This document shows positions 16,464 through 25,194 of a stretch of 45,421 nt of DNA, piece after piece. The translations under genes were made by a program, and so were the position numbers. This DNA is from JADHUC01 sp964617665 (GTDB lineage Bacteria > Planctomycetota > Planctomycetia > Pirellulales > Pirellulaceae), in contig CAZUAH010000043.1 in the NCBI GenBank assembly GCA_964617665.1, forward strand, positions 1 through 45,421. Reading direction: 5' to 3'. The number at the start of each line of letters is the position of its first letter. Position 1 is the stretch's first letter. Under the pieces are notes generated by a model. That model worked only from the letters and a program-made list of their open reading frames with translations, did not search any database and was not told where the DNA came from.

Positions 16464-16535
16464 CGTCATTCTGAGCGCAGCGAAGAATCTCCGAGTCTTG
16501 GGCAAGATAACCCCTTCGCTACGCTCAGGATGACG
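16464..16535. repeat. REP-like inverted repeat (CTGAGCG family)
   Basis: Arms of 22 bases at 16464-16485 and 16514-16535 match at 20 positions and enclose a 28-base loop. A diverged single arm recurs at 17285-17312. Both are in the gene-free DNA between the YfiR-like gene and the plus-strand hybrid kinase. Confidence 0.75.
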
Positions 16536-16793
16536 AAAAATCCAGTTCTTGAGCTGCTGCTAGCCATTTGTCCTCATCTTCATCGTCCGACGCATTTTCT
16601 GCAAACATACGAAAAACTCGCACGTGGCATGCTCGACTGTACCCGCTCACGCGTGCCCGGGGTAACCACGTAGGGATCTGTAGGCCGTATCAAGTAAACC
16701 TCTGCAGCGCCGGAACTTCGGTCGCATATCGCTCCCATCTTCGGCGCACTCTGTGTGTTTGCGCAAAAAACGGTAACCTCTTGCAGTGATTTT

Positions 16794-16881
16794 CGTTTAA
16801 CGCCGAGCCGGCAGGCGACGACGTTCCAGCCAACCCCAAGGCCATACCAAGTGCCGTCGCCTTCCGGCTCGGCGTTAAACG
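16794..16881. repeat. Long palindrome, 27-base arms (GCCGAGCCGG family)
   Basis: Arms at 16794-16820 and 16855-16881 match at 26 of 27 positions around a 34-base spacer. As RNA or single-stranded DNA this is the most stable hairpin noticed in the window. It directly precedes another REP-like element at 16918. No gene overlaps it. Confidence 0.8.
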
Positions 16882-16917
16882 AGTGATTGTGTTGTGCGCG
16901 AAGATGTCTACAGCAGT

Positions 16918-16985
16918 GGGCCGAGGCTCCTGCCGAGCCGCGCGTCGGTACCAGGAATCCGGCTCAGCAGGAGCTTCGCCCTCCC
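16918..16985. repeat. Second copy of the 26-base-arm REP-like element
   Basis: The right arm at 16960-16985 matches the right arm of the element at 6340-6365 at 23 of 26 positions. The left arm (16918-16940) is complementary to it except for its outer end, which has decayed. Together with 16464-16535, 16794-16881 and 17285-17312 it fills the ~1.25-kb gene-free region 16177-17425, in which no gene was recognised. Confidence 0.7.
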
Positions 16986-17284
16986 GGAAGACCGTTCAAG
17001 CCAAGACAAACAGTGTACTAGCGGCTCGGAACGCCGATCAAACGATTCGCGGAGTTTCCACCAGCGATTTGCTGGGCCGATACGCTCGCCCACGACAAAT
17101 TCGCATAGCCATCTCGCCCATCGTGGGGCAGTGTTTCAGACAGAAACCAATCGATGGCCGAATATCCATGCCGGGGGTGGATGGAAAGGAACCCACAAGA
17201 CGACTGAGAGAAGACTCTAATCACGTATTTCTGCCGATCGTGGCGGCAATTCAACATGAGCGTATTTCGAAATTCCGTTTCATT

Positions 17285-17312
17285 GTCATCCTGAGCGGAG
17301 CTAAGGATCTCT
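17285..17312. repeat. Single arm of the CTGAGCG-family repeat
   Basis: GTCATCCTGAGCG and the bases that follow resemble the arms at 16464-16485 and 16514-16535, but no complementary partner lies nearby. It looks like a half copy or a decayed element, about 115 bases before the hybrid kinase gene. Confidence 0.5.
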
Positions 17313-17425
17313 CGTGCCCAAGTTCCAAGGATTCGTCATTACGGCACCACTGACATTGTGAACCAAACCGATTGACGAGACGAAACTGCTTCAAACCATC
17401 GATTTGCTGCCTGGAGAGCAGAGCC

Positions 17426-20400
17426 ATGTCGAAAGTGCTAGTGGTCGATAATATTCCGGACAATGTCCGGCTTCTCACTTACGAACTAGAAGAGCGAGGC
17501 TACGAGGTACTGACCGCCTACGGCGGCGATGAAGGGTTGGAGATTGCGCGGAACCACCGTCCCGATGCCATTCTTCTGGATGTCATGATACCTTCCCCGG
17601 ACGGGATCGAGGTGTGCGGGCGGCTAAAGCAGGATCCGGAATTGCAGTCGATTCCCATCATTCTGGTCACGGCAAAGGGCTTGGACGATGACGTGATCAA
17701 GGGCCTGGAAGTTGGTGCTCACGACTACACCACCAAGCCGTTCAATATAAAGGTACTGACGGCGAAATTGCGCACCGCTCTGCGGATCAAGGAAGCACAT
17801 GAATCGCTGGCTCAACTGAACGAAAAGCTTCACGACGAAATCGCCGAGCGGGCTCGAATCGCCTCGGAACTGCGCGAGAGCGAAGAGAAATTCCGCAAGA
17901 TTGGCGAGTCGGCCCAGGACGCCATCGTCATGATGGACCCAAGCGGCAACGTCTCGTTTTGGAACGCCGCTGCCGAAAGGACATTCGGACACACTGCGGA
18001 AGAAATGCTTGGACGCGACGTCCACCAAACGCTCACCGCGCCAGAGCATCGCCAGCAGTCCCGCCACGCGTTGGCACAGTTTCGCGAAACAGGACATGGC
18101 GCGGCTATCGGAAAAACTCTCGAACTGACCGCCGTGAGAAAGAACGGTGACAAATTCCCGATCGAGCTGTCGCTTTCGGCCACGCAGATTGATGACAATT
18201 GGCATGGAATCGCGGTGATCCGCGACATCACCGAGCGCAAGCTGGCCCAAGAATCGCTGCGAAAAAGGGAGGAACAATACCGGACGCTGTATGAATCCGC
18301 CAACGATGCCATTCTCCTCTTGGACGGCGAGCGTTTCGTAGACTGTAATGCCAAGACACTGGAAATGATGCGCTCGACGCGCGAGGAGCTTATCGGCCAG
18401 ACTCCGCTATGGCTCTCGCCGGAGCGCCAGCCGGATGGTTCGCTTTCGGCGGAAATGATGGTTCCGCAAATCACGGCAGCGTTCCAGGGCCAATCGCAAT
18501 TCTTTGAATGGCAGACCCGCCGACCCGATGGCAGTCTCTTCGACGCAGAGGTCAGTCTGAACCGTATCGTGGTCGCGGACAAACCGATGCTGCTGGCCCA
18601 CGTTCGCGACATCACCGAGCGCAAGCGACAGGAGGAACTGCTGCGAGTGACTCAGGCAGCCGTGGATAACGCGGCAGACGCGGTGATCTGGATCCGTCCG
18701 GACGGGAGCTTGGGCTACGTCAATCATCAAGCTTGCTGCGCCACGGAGTATTCGCGCGAAGAGTTGCTGACGATGAGCGTACCTGACGTTGATCCCGACT
18801 ATCCGCAACAGAACTTCGAGCGGGTCTTGGAGGCGGCTCGACAGGGCGAACCGCTTCTGTTTGAAAGTCGTCACCGGACCAAGTCAGGACGAATATTTCC
18901 TGTCGAGATACGCGTCTGTCACTTCCAACTCGCGGGCGCGGAATACATGTTTGCCTTCGTCCGTGACATCACCGAGCGCAAGCATGCAGCGCGGGCGCTG
19001 GAGCAAAGCGAGGAGCGTTTCCGCCTGGCCGCCAAGTCGGTAAGCGACCTGATCTACGTATGGGATGTCGCCACCGATCGCCTGGAGTGGTTCGGCGATG
19101 TGGATGCCGCGCTAGGCTTCGCCCCTGAAGAAATACCGCGTACCGTCGCGGGATGGGCGGAACTCGTCCATCCTGATGACCGCGAACTTGTTGAAGCAGC
19201 GGTCGAACATCACCGGACAAACGCGAATCCGATATCAGAGGAGTACCGCGTGCGCCGGAAGGACGGGAAGTGGTGTCACTGGGTCGACCGTGGAACGCCT
19301 GTGTTGAACGATGAAGGTTTGCCCGTCAAGTGGGTAGGCGCGTGTATTGACGTCACCGAGCAAGAACATCTGGAGGAGCAACTGCGGCATACCCAGAAAA
19401 TGGAAGCGGTCGGGCAACTGGCTGCCGGTGTGGCCCACGAATTCAACAACTTGCTGTGTGGGATACTCAGTAGCGTCGAGTTGATACTGACCACGCGGGA
19501 AGGCGAGCTGCCGGAGTATCTTGACCGTCCCCTACGCGACATCAAGAAGTGCGGGCGCCGTGGTGCTGCTTTGACGAAAGAGTTGCTTAGCTTTGCCAGG
19601 AAGAAGGCACGAGAGATATCGCGATTCGACATCAACCAGGTGGTCGGCGACATCGATCATCTACTCCGACGAATGGTTGGCGAAACGATAGAACTGGAAA
19701 CGGATCTTACGTCAGATTTGCCGCCGATCGAAGCGGACCAAGGCGAGGTCGAGCAAGCCATCATCAATCTCGCCACAAACGCTCGCGACGCGACACCGGA
19801 TGGAGGCTCAATCACGATTCAAACGGCCAACGAGCAGCTTGAGGAAGCTCGCGTATCTGCGAATCCGCATGCCTGTCCAGGTCCCTATGTGCGTTTATCC
19901 GTCGTCGATAACGGATGCGGGATGGCGCCGGAATTGAAGGAACGAATCTTCGAGCCGTTCTTCACGACCAAGTCCGTGGGCAAAGGGACCGGTTTAGGGC
20001 TATCGACCGTGTTCGCTGATGTAACAAAGAACGGCGGGATCATCGAAGTCGAAAGCCAGCAAGGCGAGGGGACGGTATTCCACATATACCTGCCCTGCGT
20101 CGCGGAGACGGCCAACGCAAACAGCGATGACGCCACGCCCTCGTCAGATCAGCCTCTCGGCGGCTGCGAAACGATTCTGGTCGTCGATGATGACGAAGTC
20201 GTACTCGATTCCCTGCCAACACTGCTCGAGCTTCAGGGTTACACCGTCATACGTGCACTTGGCGCGCCCAATGCGTTGGAGATAGCTACATCCCACCAGG
20301 GTGCAATCGACCTGTTATTGACTGACGTTACCATGCCGGAGATGAACGGTTGGGAACTCGCGCAGAGGCTCGCCGCACAGCGACCGAACATGAAGGTGAT

Positions 20401-20902
20401 TTTCATGTCCGGTTACGCCGAGGACGTCTTCAAGTCGGGTTCGGCCGAAGGCGAACACATCGAACTGATCGAAAAACCTGCGGAGGGTGACACGTTGTTT
20501 CGGCGTATCCGTGAGGTACTGGACGCGTCCCAACCGCCCGCACAGACAAATGGTACGGTTCTGGTCGTCGACGACGAAGAAGTCGTGCGCAATGTGCTTC
20601 GCGAAAGGCTGGAAGTCGACGGTCACGAGGTGTCCGAAGCCAGCAATGGCAGAGATGCCATCCAGCGTCTTGATGAAGGCACCTTTGACGTCATCATCAC
20701 GGATATATTGATGCCAGAAACGGATGGCCTGGAATTACTCATGCACGCCCGCAAGATGCAACCAGATGCCAAAGTAATCGCCATCACGGGCGCGAAGAAC
20801 AGCCTGCATCGGGATAACGCCCGTGGGCTGGGGGCATCGCAAGTCTTCGAAAAGCCCTTTGAACTCGAAGACATCGCGGCAGCCGTGATGCAACCCGCCT
20901 AG
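17426..20902 (+). CDS. Hybrid sensor histidine kinase: REC-PAS4-HisKA-HATPase-REC-REC
   Basis: The 1158-residue protein starts at the ATG at 17426 (GGAGAG upstream, and MSKVLVVD is a typical receiver start). A first receiver has Asp52. Four PAS domains follow at about 152-270, 280-395, 405-520 and 525-650, each ending in a D-I/V-T-E-R/Q-like motif. A HisKA domain with His671 (GVAHEFNNLL), a HATPase domain with NLATNARDA, DNGCGM, FFTTK and GTGLGLS, and two more receivers with Asp967 and Asp1093 complete it. No transmembrane segment is seen, so it senses signals in the cytoplasm, possibly taking phosphate from another kinase through its first receiver. PAS2 is nearly the same as PAS domains in the two minus-strand kinases. 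No output DNA-binding domain is present. It is transcribed towards the STAS-like gene at 21158, alone on its strand. Confidence 0.93.
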   Translation: MSKVLVVDNIPDNVRLLTYELEERGYEVLTAYGGDEGLEIARNHRPDAILLDVMIPSPDGIEVCGRLKQDPELQSIPIILVTAKGLDDDVIKGLEVGAHDYTTKPFNIKVLTAKLRTALRIKEAHESLAQLNEKLHDEIAERARIASELRESEEKFRKIGESAQDAIVMMDPSGNVSFWNAAAERTFGHTAEEMLGRDVHQTLTAPEHRQQSRHALAQFRETGHGAAIGKTLELTAVRKNGDKFPIELSLSATQIDDNWHGIAVIRDITERKLAQESLRKREEQYRTLYESANDAILLLDGERFVDCNAKTLEMMRSTREELIGQTPLWLSPERQPDGSLSAEMMVPQITAAFQGQSQFFEWQTRRPDGSLFDAEVSLNRIVVADKPMLLAHVRDITERKRQEELLRVTQAAVDNAADAVIWIRPDGSLGYVNHQACCATEYSREELLTMSVPDVDPDYPQQNFERVLEAARQGEPLLFESRHRTKSGRIFPVEIRVCHFQLAGAEYMFAFVRDITERKHAARALEQSEERFRLAAKSVSDLIYVWDVATDRLEWFGDVDAALGFAPEEIPRTVAGWAELVHPDDRELVEAAVEHHRTNANPISEEYRVRRKDGKWCHWVDRGTPVLNDEGLPVKWVGACIDVTEQEHLEEQLRHTQKMEAVGQLAAGVAHEFNNLLCGILSSVELILTTREGELPEYLDRPLRDIKKCGRRGAALTKELLSFARKKAREISRFDINQVVGDIDHLLRRMVGETIELETDLTSDLPPIEADQGEVEQAIINLATNARDATPDGGSITIQTANEQLEEARVSANPHACPGPYVRLSVVDNGCGMAPELKERIFEPFFTTKSVGKGTGLGLSTVFADVTKNGGIIEVESQQGEGTVFHIYLPCVAETANANSDDATPSSDQPLGGCETILVVDDDEVVLDSLPTLLELQGYTVIRALGAPNALEIATSHQGAIDLLLTDVTMPEMNGWELAQRLAAQRPNMKVIFMSGYAEDVFKSGSAEGEHIELIEKPAEGDTLFRRIREVLDASQPPAQTNGTVLVVDDEEVVRNVLRERLEVDGHEVSEASNGRDAIQRLDEGTFDVIITDILMPETDGLELLMHARKMQPDAKVIAITGAKNSLHRDNARGLGASQVFEKPFELEDIAAAVMQPA

Positions 20903-20933
20903 GCTTTGTCCAGCAAATGGCAGAAGACACGTA

Positions 20934-21015
20934 GTGAGCCGATGGCGCTAGCCACGGGCTCTACAAAACTGCACGTTTCGCACCACTAAACTCGACTCTA
21001 GCGCGTTCGGCTCAC
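20934..21015. repeat. REP-like inverted repeat (GTGAGCCG family)
   Basis: Arms at 20934-20950 and 20999-21015 match at 15 of 17 positions; inside the left part a smaller hairpin, GAGCC to GGCTC (20936-20961), can also form. It lies just after the end of the plus-strand hybrid kinase, so it could act as or with a terminator. Confidence 0.65.
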
Positions 21016-21070
21016 ATTTGCGAGACAGAGGCCAGAGTAGCGGATGACAGACGCTCACGAGTGTTGGCGA

Positions 21071-21148
21071 ATGGCCGGGGTCGAAGCAAAGCGTGCCGGC
21101 GGCCTACGAACCGGCTTTCGCGACGAATGTCCCTCCGACCCCGGCCAT
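21071..21148. repeat. Inverted repeat between convergent genes, possible bidirectional terminator
   Basis: Perfect 13-base arms, ATGGCCGGGGTCG at 21071-21083 and its complement at 21136-21148, enclose 52 bases that hold a further GCCGG/CCGGC stem. It lies between the ends of the plus-strand kinase (20902) and the minus-strand STAS-like gene (21158). No T-run follows on either strand, so a classical intrinsic terminator is not proven; a REP element is equally possible. Confidence 0.6.
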
Positions 21149-21157
21149 CCAGCCAAT

Positions 21158-21532
21158 TTAGGCACAACCCTTTAGCCAGGACTTGGCCTGTTCCGAGTCT
21201 TCAAAGACCTTGATCCGAAGTCCACGGTTGTTCGAGACGGTCTCCATGAAATCGTGATCACGCCTGTCTTGTGCCACGACCAGCGCTTGCCTGTGCCTCA
21301 GAGTCAGCCCCAGACTCACAAGTTGTGATGGCAAATAGTAGATGTCGGTGGTGCTTGCTTCGAGTTTGGCGTTGGTAACATCCACCAGCAGCAATTGCGT
21401 GTCATGTTCAGCCGAAACCTCTACCATTTGCCCGATTGTCTTGTGCGCCACGTCGACCGTCAGTTTTCCTTCCACGGTCGCTGCTACGATACCATCCTGG
21501 GGCACGTGGGAAACGTTGATTGTTGCACACAT
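21158..21532 (-). CDS. SpoIIAA/STAS-like small protein
   Basis: The 124-residue protein has an alternating strand/helix pattern like the SpoIIAA-like (STAS superfamily) proteins: an opening beta strand with GIVAATVEGKLT, a central LLLVDVTNA strand, and a typical end, RGLRIKVFEDSEQAKSWLKG. The start at 21532 has GGGAGG seven bases upstream; the TTG five codons before is unlikely. It lacks the D-S-S-G phosphorylation loop of classical anti-anti-sigma factors, so it is probably a binding or regulatory protein of another kind. It lies 301 bases downstream of the FixJ-type gene, with a REP element and regulatory motif copy 3 between, so it probably has its own promoter. Its partner is unknown. Confidence 0.7.
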   Translation of the reverse strand: MCATINVSHVPQDGIVAATVEGKLTVDVAHKTIGQMVEVSAEHDTQLLLVDVTNAKLEASTTDIYYLPSQLVSLGLTLRHRQALVVAQDRRDHDFMETVSNNRGLRIKVFEDSEQAKSWLKGCA

Positions 21533-21640
21533 GTAGCGACCTCCCAACTGTTCCTGTGGCCTGCCAGTTCACATCGCCTGGCTTAGAATGTGCCATGGGA
21601 ATCCTCGGCGGAAATGAAACTCCGATTGCGTCCTAGACAC

Positions 21641-21699
21641 TAGCCCAAAGCGCGAGCGAGGGATAACAAGAGAACTGCCCTCGCTGGCGCGTCGGGCTA
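21641..21699. repeat. REP-like palindrome (TAGCCC family)
   Basis: Arms of 22 bases at 21641-21662 and 21678-21699 match at 19 positions around a 15-base loop. It lies between regulatory motif copy 3 and the STAS-like gene, as the REP cluster at 6255-6366 lies between copy 2 and the other STAS gene. Confidence 0.75.
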
Positions 21700-21705
21700 A
21701 TGTGA

Positions 21706-21771
21706 GAATCTTCGTCAAGATTGACGGGCGAGGAAGTGGCACTTACCGCAACCCGGTTGCGGTTACCCGCA
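21706..21771 (-). promoter_or_regulatory. Regulatory motif copy 3, upstream of the SpoIIAA/STAS-like gene
   Basis: At 21746-21771 the sequence reads CCGCA-N7-TGCGGT-N2-CCCGCA, with the same spacing as copies 1 and 2. Here the first two half sites also form a longer palindrome, CCGCAACCCGGTTGCGG. The 13-base string GAATCTTCGTCAA at 21706-21718 is identical to 5602-5614, and its distance to the palindrome differs by one base (40 against 39). It lies 214 bases upstream of the STAS-like start. On the minus strand this string gives a TTGACG box that resembles a -35 element. Confidence 0.6.
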
Positions 21772-21833
21772 GCCAGCGGAGCCAGCGCGGCCGACGGTTT
21801 GGGTTGGAAGGGATATTTCGGGATGGGACGCAG

Positions 21834-22448
21834 CTACTCGTCCGACTCGGTTTCCATGACAAGACGTACCAATTCGGCTACCGAGTCGACTTGCGTCTTC
21901 TCGAAGACCTGGTGGCGGCGGGCTTCGACCGTGCGGATGCTGACACCCAATCGTTTGGCGATCACCTTGTTCAGCTCGCCAGCGACAATCCGATCCGCGA
22001 CCTCGCGTTCGGCCGGTGTTAGACTTGCCAGCCGACGGCGGAATTCCTCGCGGCGTTCGTGCGCCTCTCGTGTGCTGGCATCTTGGGCCAGGGCGTCCCG
22101 AATGGCCTCCCAGAGCTGATTATCCTCGCAGGGTTTCTCCAGCAAGGTCACCGCGCCACGTTTCATTGCATCTACTGTCATGGAGACTCGAGCGAACGCG
22201 GTCATGACAATTACGGGCAGCGAAATATCCAGTTCCTGGAGCTTCTGCTGCAGTTCCAGGCCGCTCATCCCCAGCATGCGCACGTCGGTGACCAAACAGC
22301 CCGGCTGCCCTTTCCGGTAATGTTCCAGGAACTCCTCGGCCGAACTGAACGACTCGGTCCGAATCTGCATGGAACGCACCAGGGCACATACGGACCTTCT
22401 GGCCAATTCGTCGTCGTCAACCACGTAGACTGTGGGCTCAGCCGTCAT
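21834..22448 (-). CDS. FixJ-type response regulator
   Basis: The 204-residue protein has a canonical receiver (DDD 11-13, phospho-acceptor Asp55 in VTDVRMLGMSG, switch Thr in MTAF, Lys in EKP) and a LuxR-type helix-turn-helix (LTPAEREVADRIVAGELNKVIAKRLGV is the recognition region, quoted in part). The start is the ATG at 22448: AAGGAGGAG seven bases upstream lies within the last codons of the kinase gene, and the two genes overlap by 11 bases. This argues for translational coupling and for a cognate FixL/FixJ-like pair with that kinase. The targets are unknown; the palindromic motif copies in this window are candidates. Confidence 0.93.
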   Translation of the reverse strand: MTAEPTVYVVDDDELARRSVCALVRSMQIRTESFSSAEEFLEHYRKGQPGCLVTDVRMLGMSGLELQQKLQELDISLPVIVMTAFARVSMTVDAMKRGAVTLLEKPCEDNQLWEAIRDALAQDASTREAHERREEFRRRLASLTPAEREVADRIVAGELNKVIAKRLGVSIRTVEARRHQVFEKTQVDSVAELVRLVMETESDE

Positions 22449-25194
22449 CTGTGAACTCCTCCTTGAAAGCTGGCAGTGTAAAGCGGAATGCCGCTCCGCC
22501 CGAAGCGGACGAGTCCGCCCACAGCTTTCCGTCATGGGCTTCGATGATCGAATTACTGATCGCCAAGCCCAAACCAAGTCCATCCTTCTTATTTGTAGCA
22601 AAGGCCTCGAAGACATCCAAGTCATCGAGCGCAGGCAGCCCCGGTCCCGTGTCAACCACCGAGACTTGGATCGATTCCTTGGCCGGCTCGACGCGGATGG
22701 TCACTTCCCGCACTTCACTTTCGGCTTCGTCCATGGCCTCGAACGCGTTGCGCAGCAGGTTTACCAAGACCGGCTGTATCTGCACACGGTCAACATTTGC
22801 ATCTGAGGATGCTTCGGGCAGCTCCAAATGAACGGTAGCATCACGACGGCGAGCTTCGAAGGCAACAAGCTGGACGGATTCATGGACGATGTCGTTGATG
22901 GAGCATATCGAATAATCGGCTTGGCCGCGGCGGGCAAACTTTCGCATGCGCCTAACAACGTCCGATGCGAGCTTCGCTGCATCGGCGATTGCCGCGTTCC
23001 ACTCGCGCAGGTGCCCTAGATCCTGTTCTCCTTCGGCCTTTAAGATATTCTTGGTCGCACGAGCGTAGTTCACAATCGCGTACAGCGGTTGACTCACCTC
23101 GTGGGCGATGCCCGCGACCATCTCGCCCATCGTCGAAAGCCGCGCCACGTGGGCCAATCGGGAATCCATGCCGGCTAGTTTTTCGTCCGCCTCGATTCGC
23201 TCGGTGATGTCACGATCGACGCCACGGAAACCCGTGATCTCCCCGCCGGCAGCAAGGATCGGCAGCGCGTTGCTTTCCAGGTAGCGCCAACTGCCATCCT
23301 TGTGTCTCCAGCGCAGAGCCAAGCGGTTCCACCCGCGTTTCTCGGCAATCCACTTGGGTAACTCCGTCTCCACCGCCTTTCTGTCCTCCTCATGGATAAG
23401 ATCAAAACTTGGCTTTCCGACCAATTCCTCTGGCCGATATCCCAGGATCGCTTCGACCGCGGGACTACTGTAGGTATGAATGCCCCGTAAATCGATCGCC
23501 CAGATCCAGTCACGTGATGTTTCGACGAGGGCACGTATCATCGCATCATGTTCGCGCAGTTGCTCCTCCGCCCGCTTGCGCTCGCGAACGTCGCGCATGA
23601 TCGCCCGCGCCGCCACAACCTCTCCGTCGCGCACTTGCGGCGCAGCACTGATCTCCACATCAATTGGCTCGCCTGACTTGGTTATCAGCACGGTCTCGTA
23701 CCCGCGGACCGCCTCGCCCGACAGGACGGACCGAGCAGCCTGCAAGGTATCCTGGCGACGATCCGGGTGGATCACTTCCGCGAGCGGTTTGCCGATGTAC
23801 TCCTCTCGTGTGTAGCCCAACGTCGCCAACTCCGCCCGGTTGGCGTCGATGATGGCCCCGTTAGTATCGACGATGTGGATCATGTCCAGAGCATCCTCGA
23901 ACAGGCTCCGGAAACGTTCCTCGCTTTGCCCTAACTTCTCCTCGGCCGCCTTGCGGTCCGTGATGTCGCGTCCCTCGGGCACAAGGTATACCACGTTGCC
24001 ATCGTCATCTCGAACCGGGCTCAACGAAAAGTCGAAGTCCCTAACCGCGCCGTCTGATCTGACATGAGTACATTCAAACCGGACAAACTCACCTTGGGTG
24101 GCACGCTTGATTGCGCTCGTTATCGTGAGGCGTTGCTGATCATCCCACCAAGGAGTATTGCAGAGGCACTGCCCGACGACTTGTGACTCGTCGACACCGG
24201 CGAAATCCAAGGCCGTTCTGTTCGCAGCGAGAATCCGGCCTTCAACGTCAAGCAGACCCGTAAACTGAAAGTGATGATCGAAGATCGCATTCAGTTTCAT
24301 TTCACTTTCCCGCAATTCCTCCGCCGCCCGCTTGCGATCCGTGACGTCGCGAACTTGGGCAAGGACCATTGCTCTGTTCGAGACTTCGATGCGGTTCAGA
24401 TTGACCTCGGCGTCGAAGAGGCTGCCATCGGTTCGGAGCGTTCGCCATTCAAAGAACTGCGGCTCGCCCCGGAACGCGGCTGCGAATCGCTGGGCGGACG
24501 ACTCAGTTGAAAGCGAGCCATCGGGCTGGCGCTCGGGAGACAGCCACTGTGGAGTCTGGCCGATCAGTTGCTCGCGCGTGCAACGCAACATCTCCAGAGC
24601 CCTGGCGTTACAGTCCACGAAGCGATCACCGTCCAATAGTAGAATGGCGTCGCTGGCAGATTCAAACAGTGTCCGGTATTGCTCCTCGCTCTTCTCCAAT
24701 GCCGACAACGCGTCTTCCAGTTGCTGGACCTTTTTCATCAGCTTTTTGGTGACCGACTGCAGATGCAGGGCGTCCAGCGTCTCGACATCCTGTGCCGGCT
24801 GCGTCGGGACCTCGAGCTTTTCGGCTTCGTGCTTCTCTATGACCTGTTGGATTTCCTTGATAAAGGCGTCGGCCTCCATCGGTTTGATGATAAAGCGAGA
24901 AGCCCCTAACTCCATCGCCAGACGCTCGTCTTGGGCCTCGGTATAGGTGGCCGTGTAGAAGACGAAGGGCAACGCCCTCAGTGTATCGTCGCGTTTGACG
25001 TGACGGCACAGGTCGAAGCCGTCCATCTCGGGCATCATGATGTCCGAGATGATCAGATCGACTCCAGACGACCGGGCGACTTCCAGAGCTTCTCGACCAT
25101 TATTGGCCATCACGACCTCATAACCGTGAGCCCGAAGCATTTCCAATAGCAGAATGCGATTGTTCTCTTCGTCGTCGACTACGAGGATTCTCAT
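22438..25194 (-). CDS. Sensor histidine kinase: REC-PAS4-HisKA-HATPase (FixL-like)
   Basis: The 918-residue protein begins with a receiver (Asp51), followed by a coiled stretch, four PAS domains (about 168-285, 298-415, 421-535 and 545-665), a HisKA domain with His698 in GIAHEVSQPLYAIVN, and a HATPase domain (NLLRNAFEAMDEA, DTGPGLP, GLGLGLAIS). The H-box with HEVSQPL is typical of FixL/DctB-like kinases that partner with FixJ-type regulators, and such a regulator follows. The start is the ATG at 25194, which shares ATGA with the stop of the preceding receiver gene. PAS1 and PAS2 are nearly the same as domains in the other two kinases. There is no transmembrane segment. Its receiver could accept phosphate from the membrane kinase at the head of the operon. 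Confidence 0.93.
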   Translation of the reverse strand: MRILVVDDEENNRILLLEMLRAHGYEVVMANNGREALEVARSSGVDLIISDIMMPEMDGFDLCRHVKRDDTLRALPFVFYTATYTEAQDERLAMELGASRFIIKPMEADAFIKEIQQVIEKHEAEKLEVPTQPAQDVETLDALHLQSVTKKLMKKVQQLEDALSALEKSEEQYRTLFESASDAILLLDGDRFVDCNARALEMLRCTREQLIGQTPQWLSPERQPDGSLSTESSAQRFAAAFRGEPQFFEWRTLRTDGSLFDAEVNLNRIEVSNRAMVLAQVRDVTDRKRAAEELRESEMKLNAIFDHHFQFTGLLDVEGRILAANRTALDFAGVDESQVVGQCLCNTPWWDDQQRLTITSAIKRATQGEFVRFECTHVRSDGAVRDFDFSLSPVRDDDGNVVYLVPEGRDITDRKAAEEKLGQSEERFRSLFEDALDMIHIVDTNGAIIDANRAELATLGYTREEYIGKPLAEVIHPDRRQDTLQAARSVLSGEAVRGYETVLITKSGEPIDVEISAAPQVRDGEVVAARAIMRDVRERKRAEEQLREHDAMIRALVETSRDWIWAIDLRGIHTYSSPAVEAILGYRPEELVGKPSFDLIHEEDRKAVETELPKWIAEKRGWNRLALRWRHKDGSWRYLESNALPILAAGGEITGFRGVDRDITERIEADEKLAGMDSRLAHVARLSTMGEMVAGIAHEVSQPLYAIVNYARATKNILKAEGEQDLGHLREWNAAIADAAKLASDVVRRMRKFARRGQADYSICSINDIVHESVQLVAFEARRRDATVHLELPEASSDANVDRVQIQPVLVNLLRNAFEAMDEAESEVREVTIRVEPAKESIQVSVVDTGPGLPALDDLDVFEAFATNKKDGLGLGLAISNSIIEAHDGKLWADSSASGGAAFRFTLPAFKEEFTDDG

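Noticed and set aside
16177..17425. A transposase or RAYT gene accompanying the REP-like elements
   Set aside because: All frames in the region were read and no transposase motif or long open frame was found.
5641..21771. The three motif copies as a CRISPR-like array
   Set aside because: The copies are far apart, palindromic, few, and have no regular spacers or cas genes.
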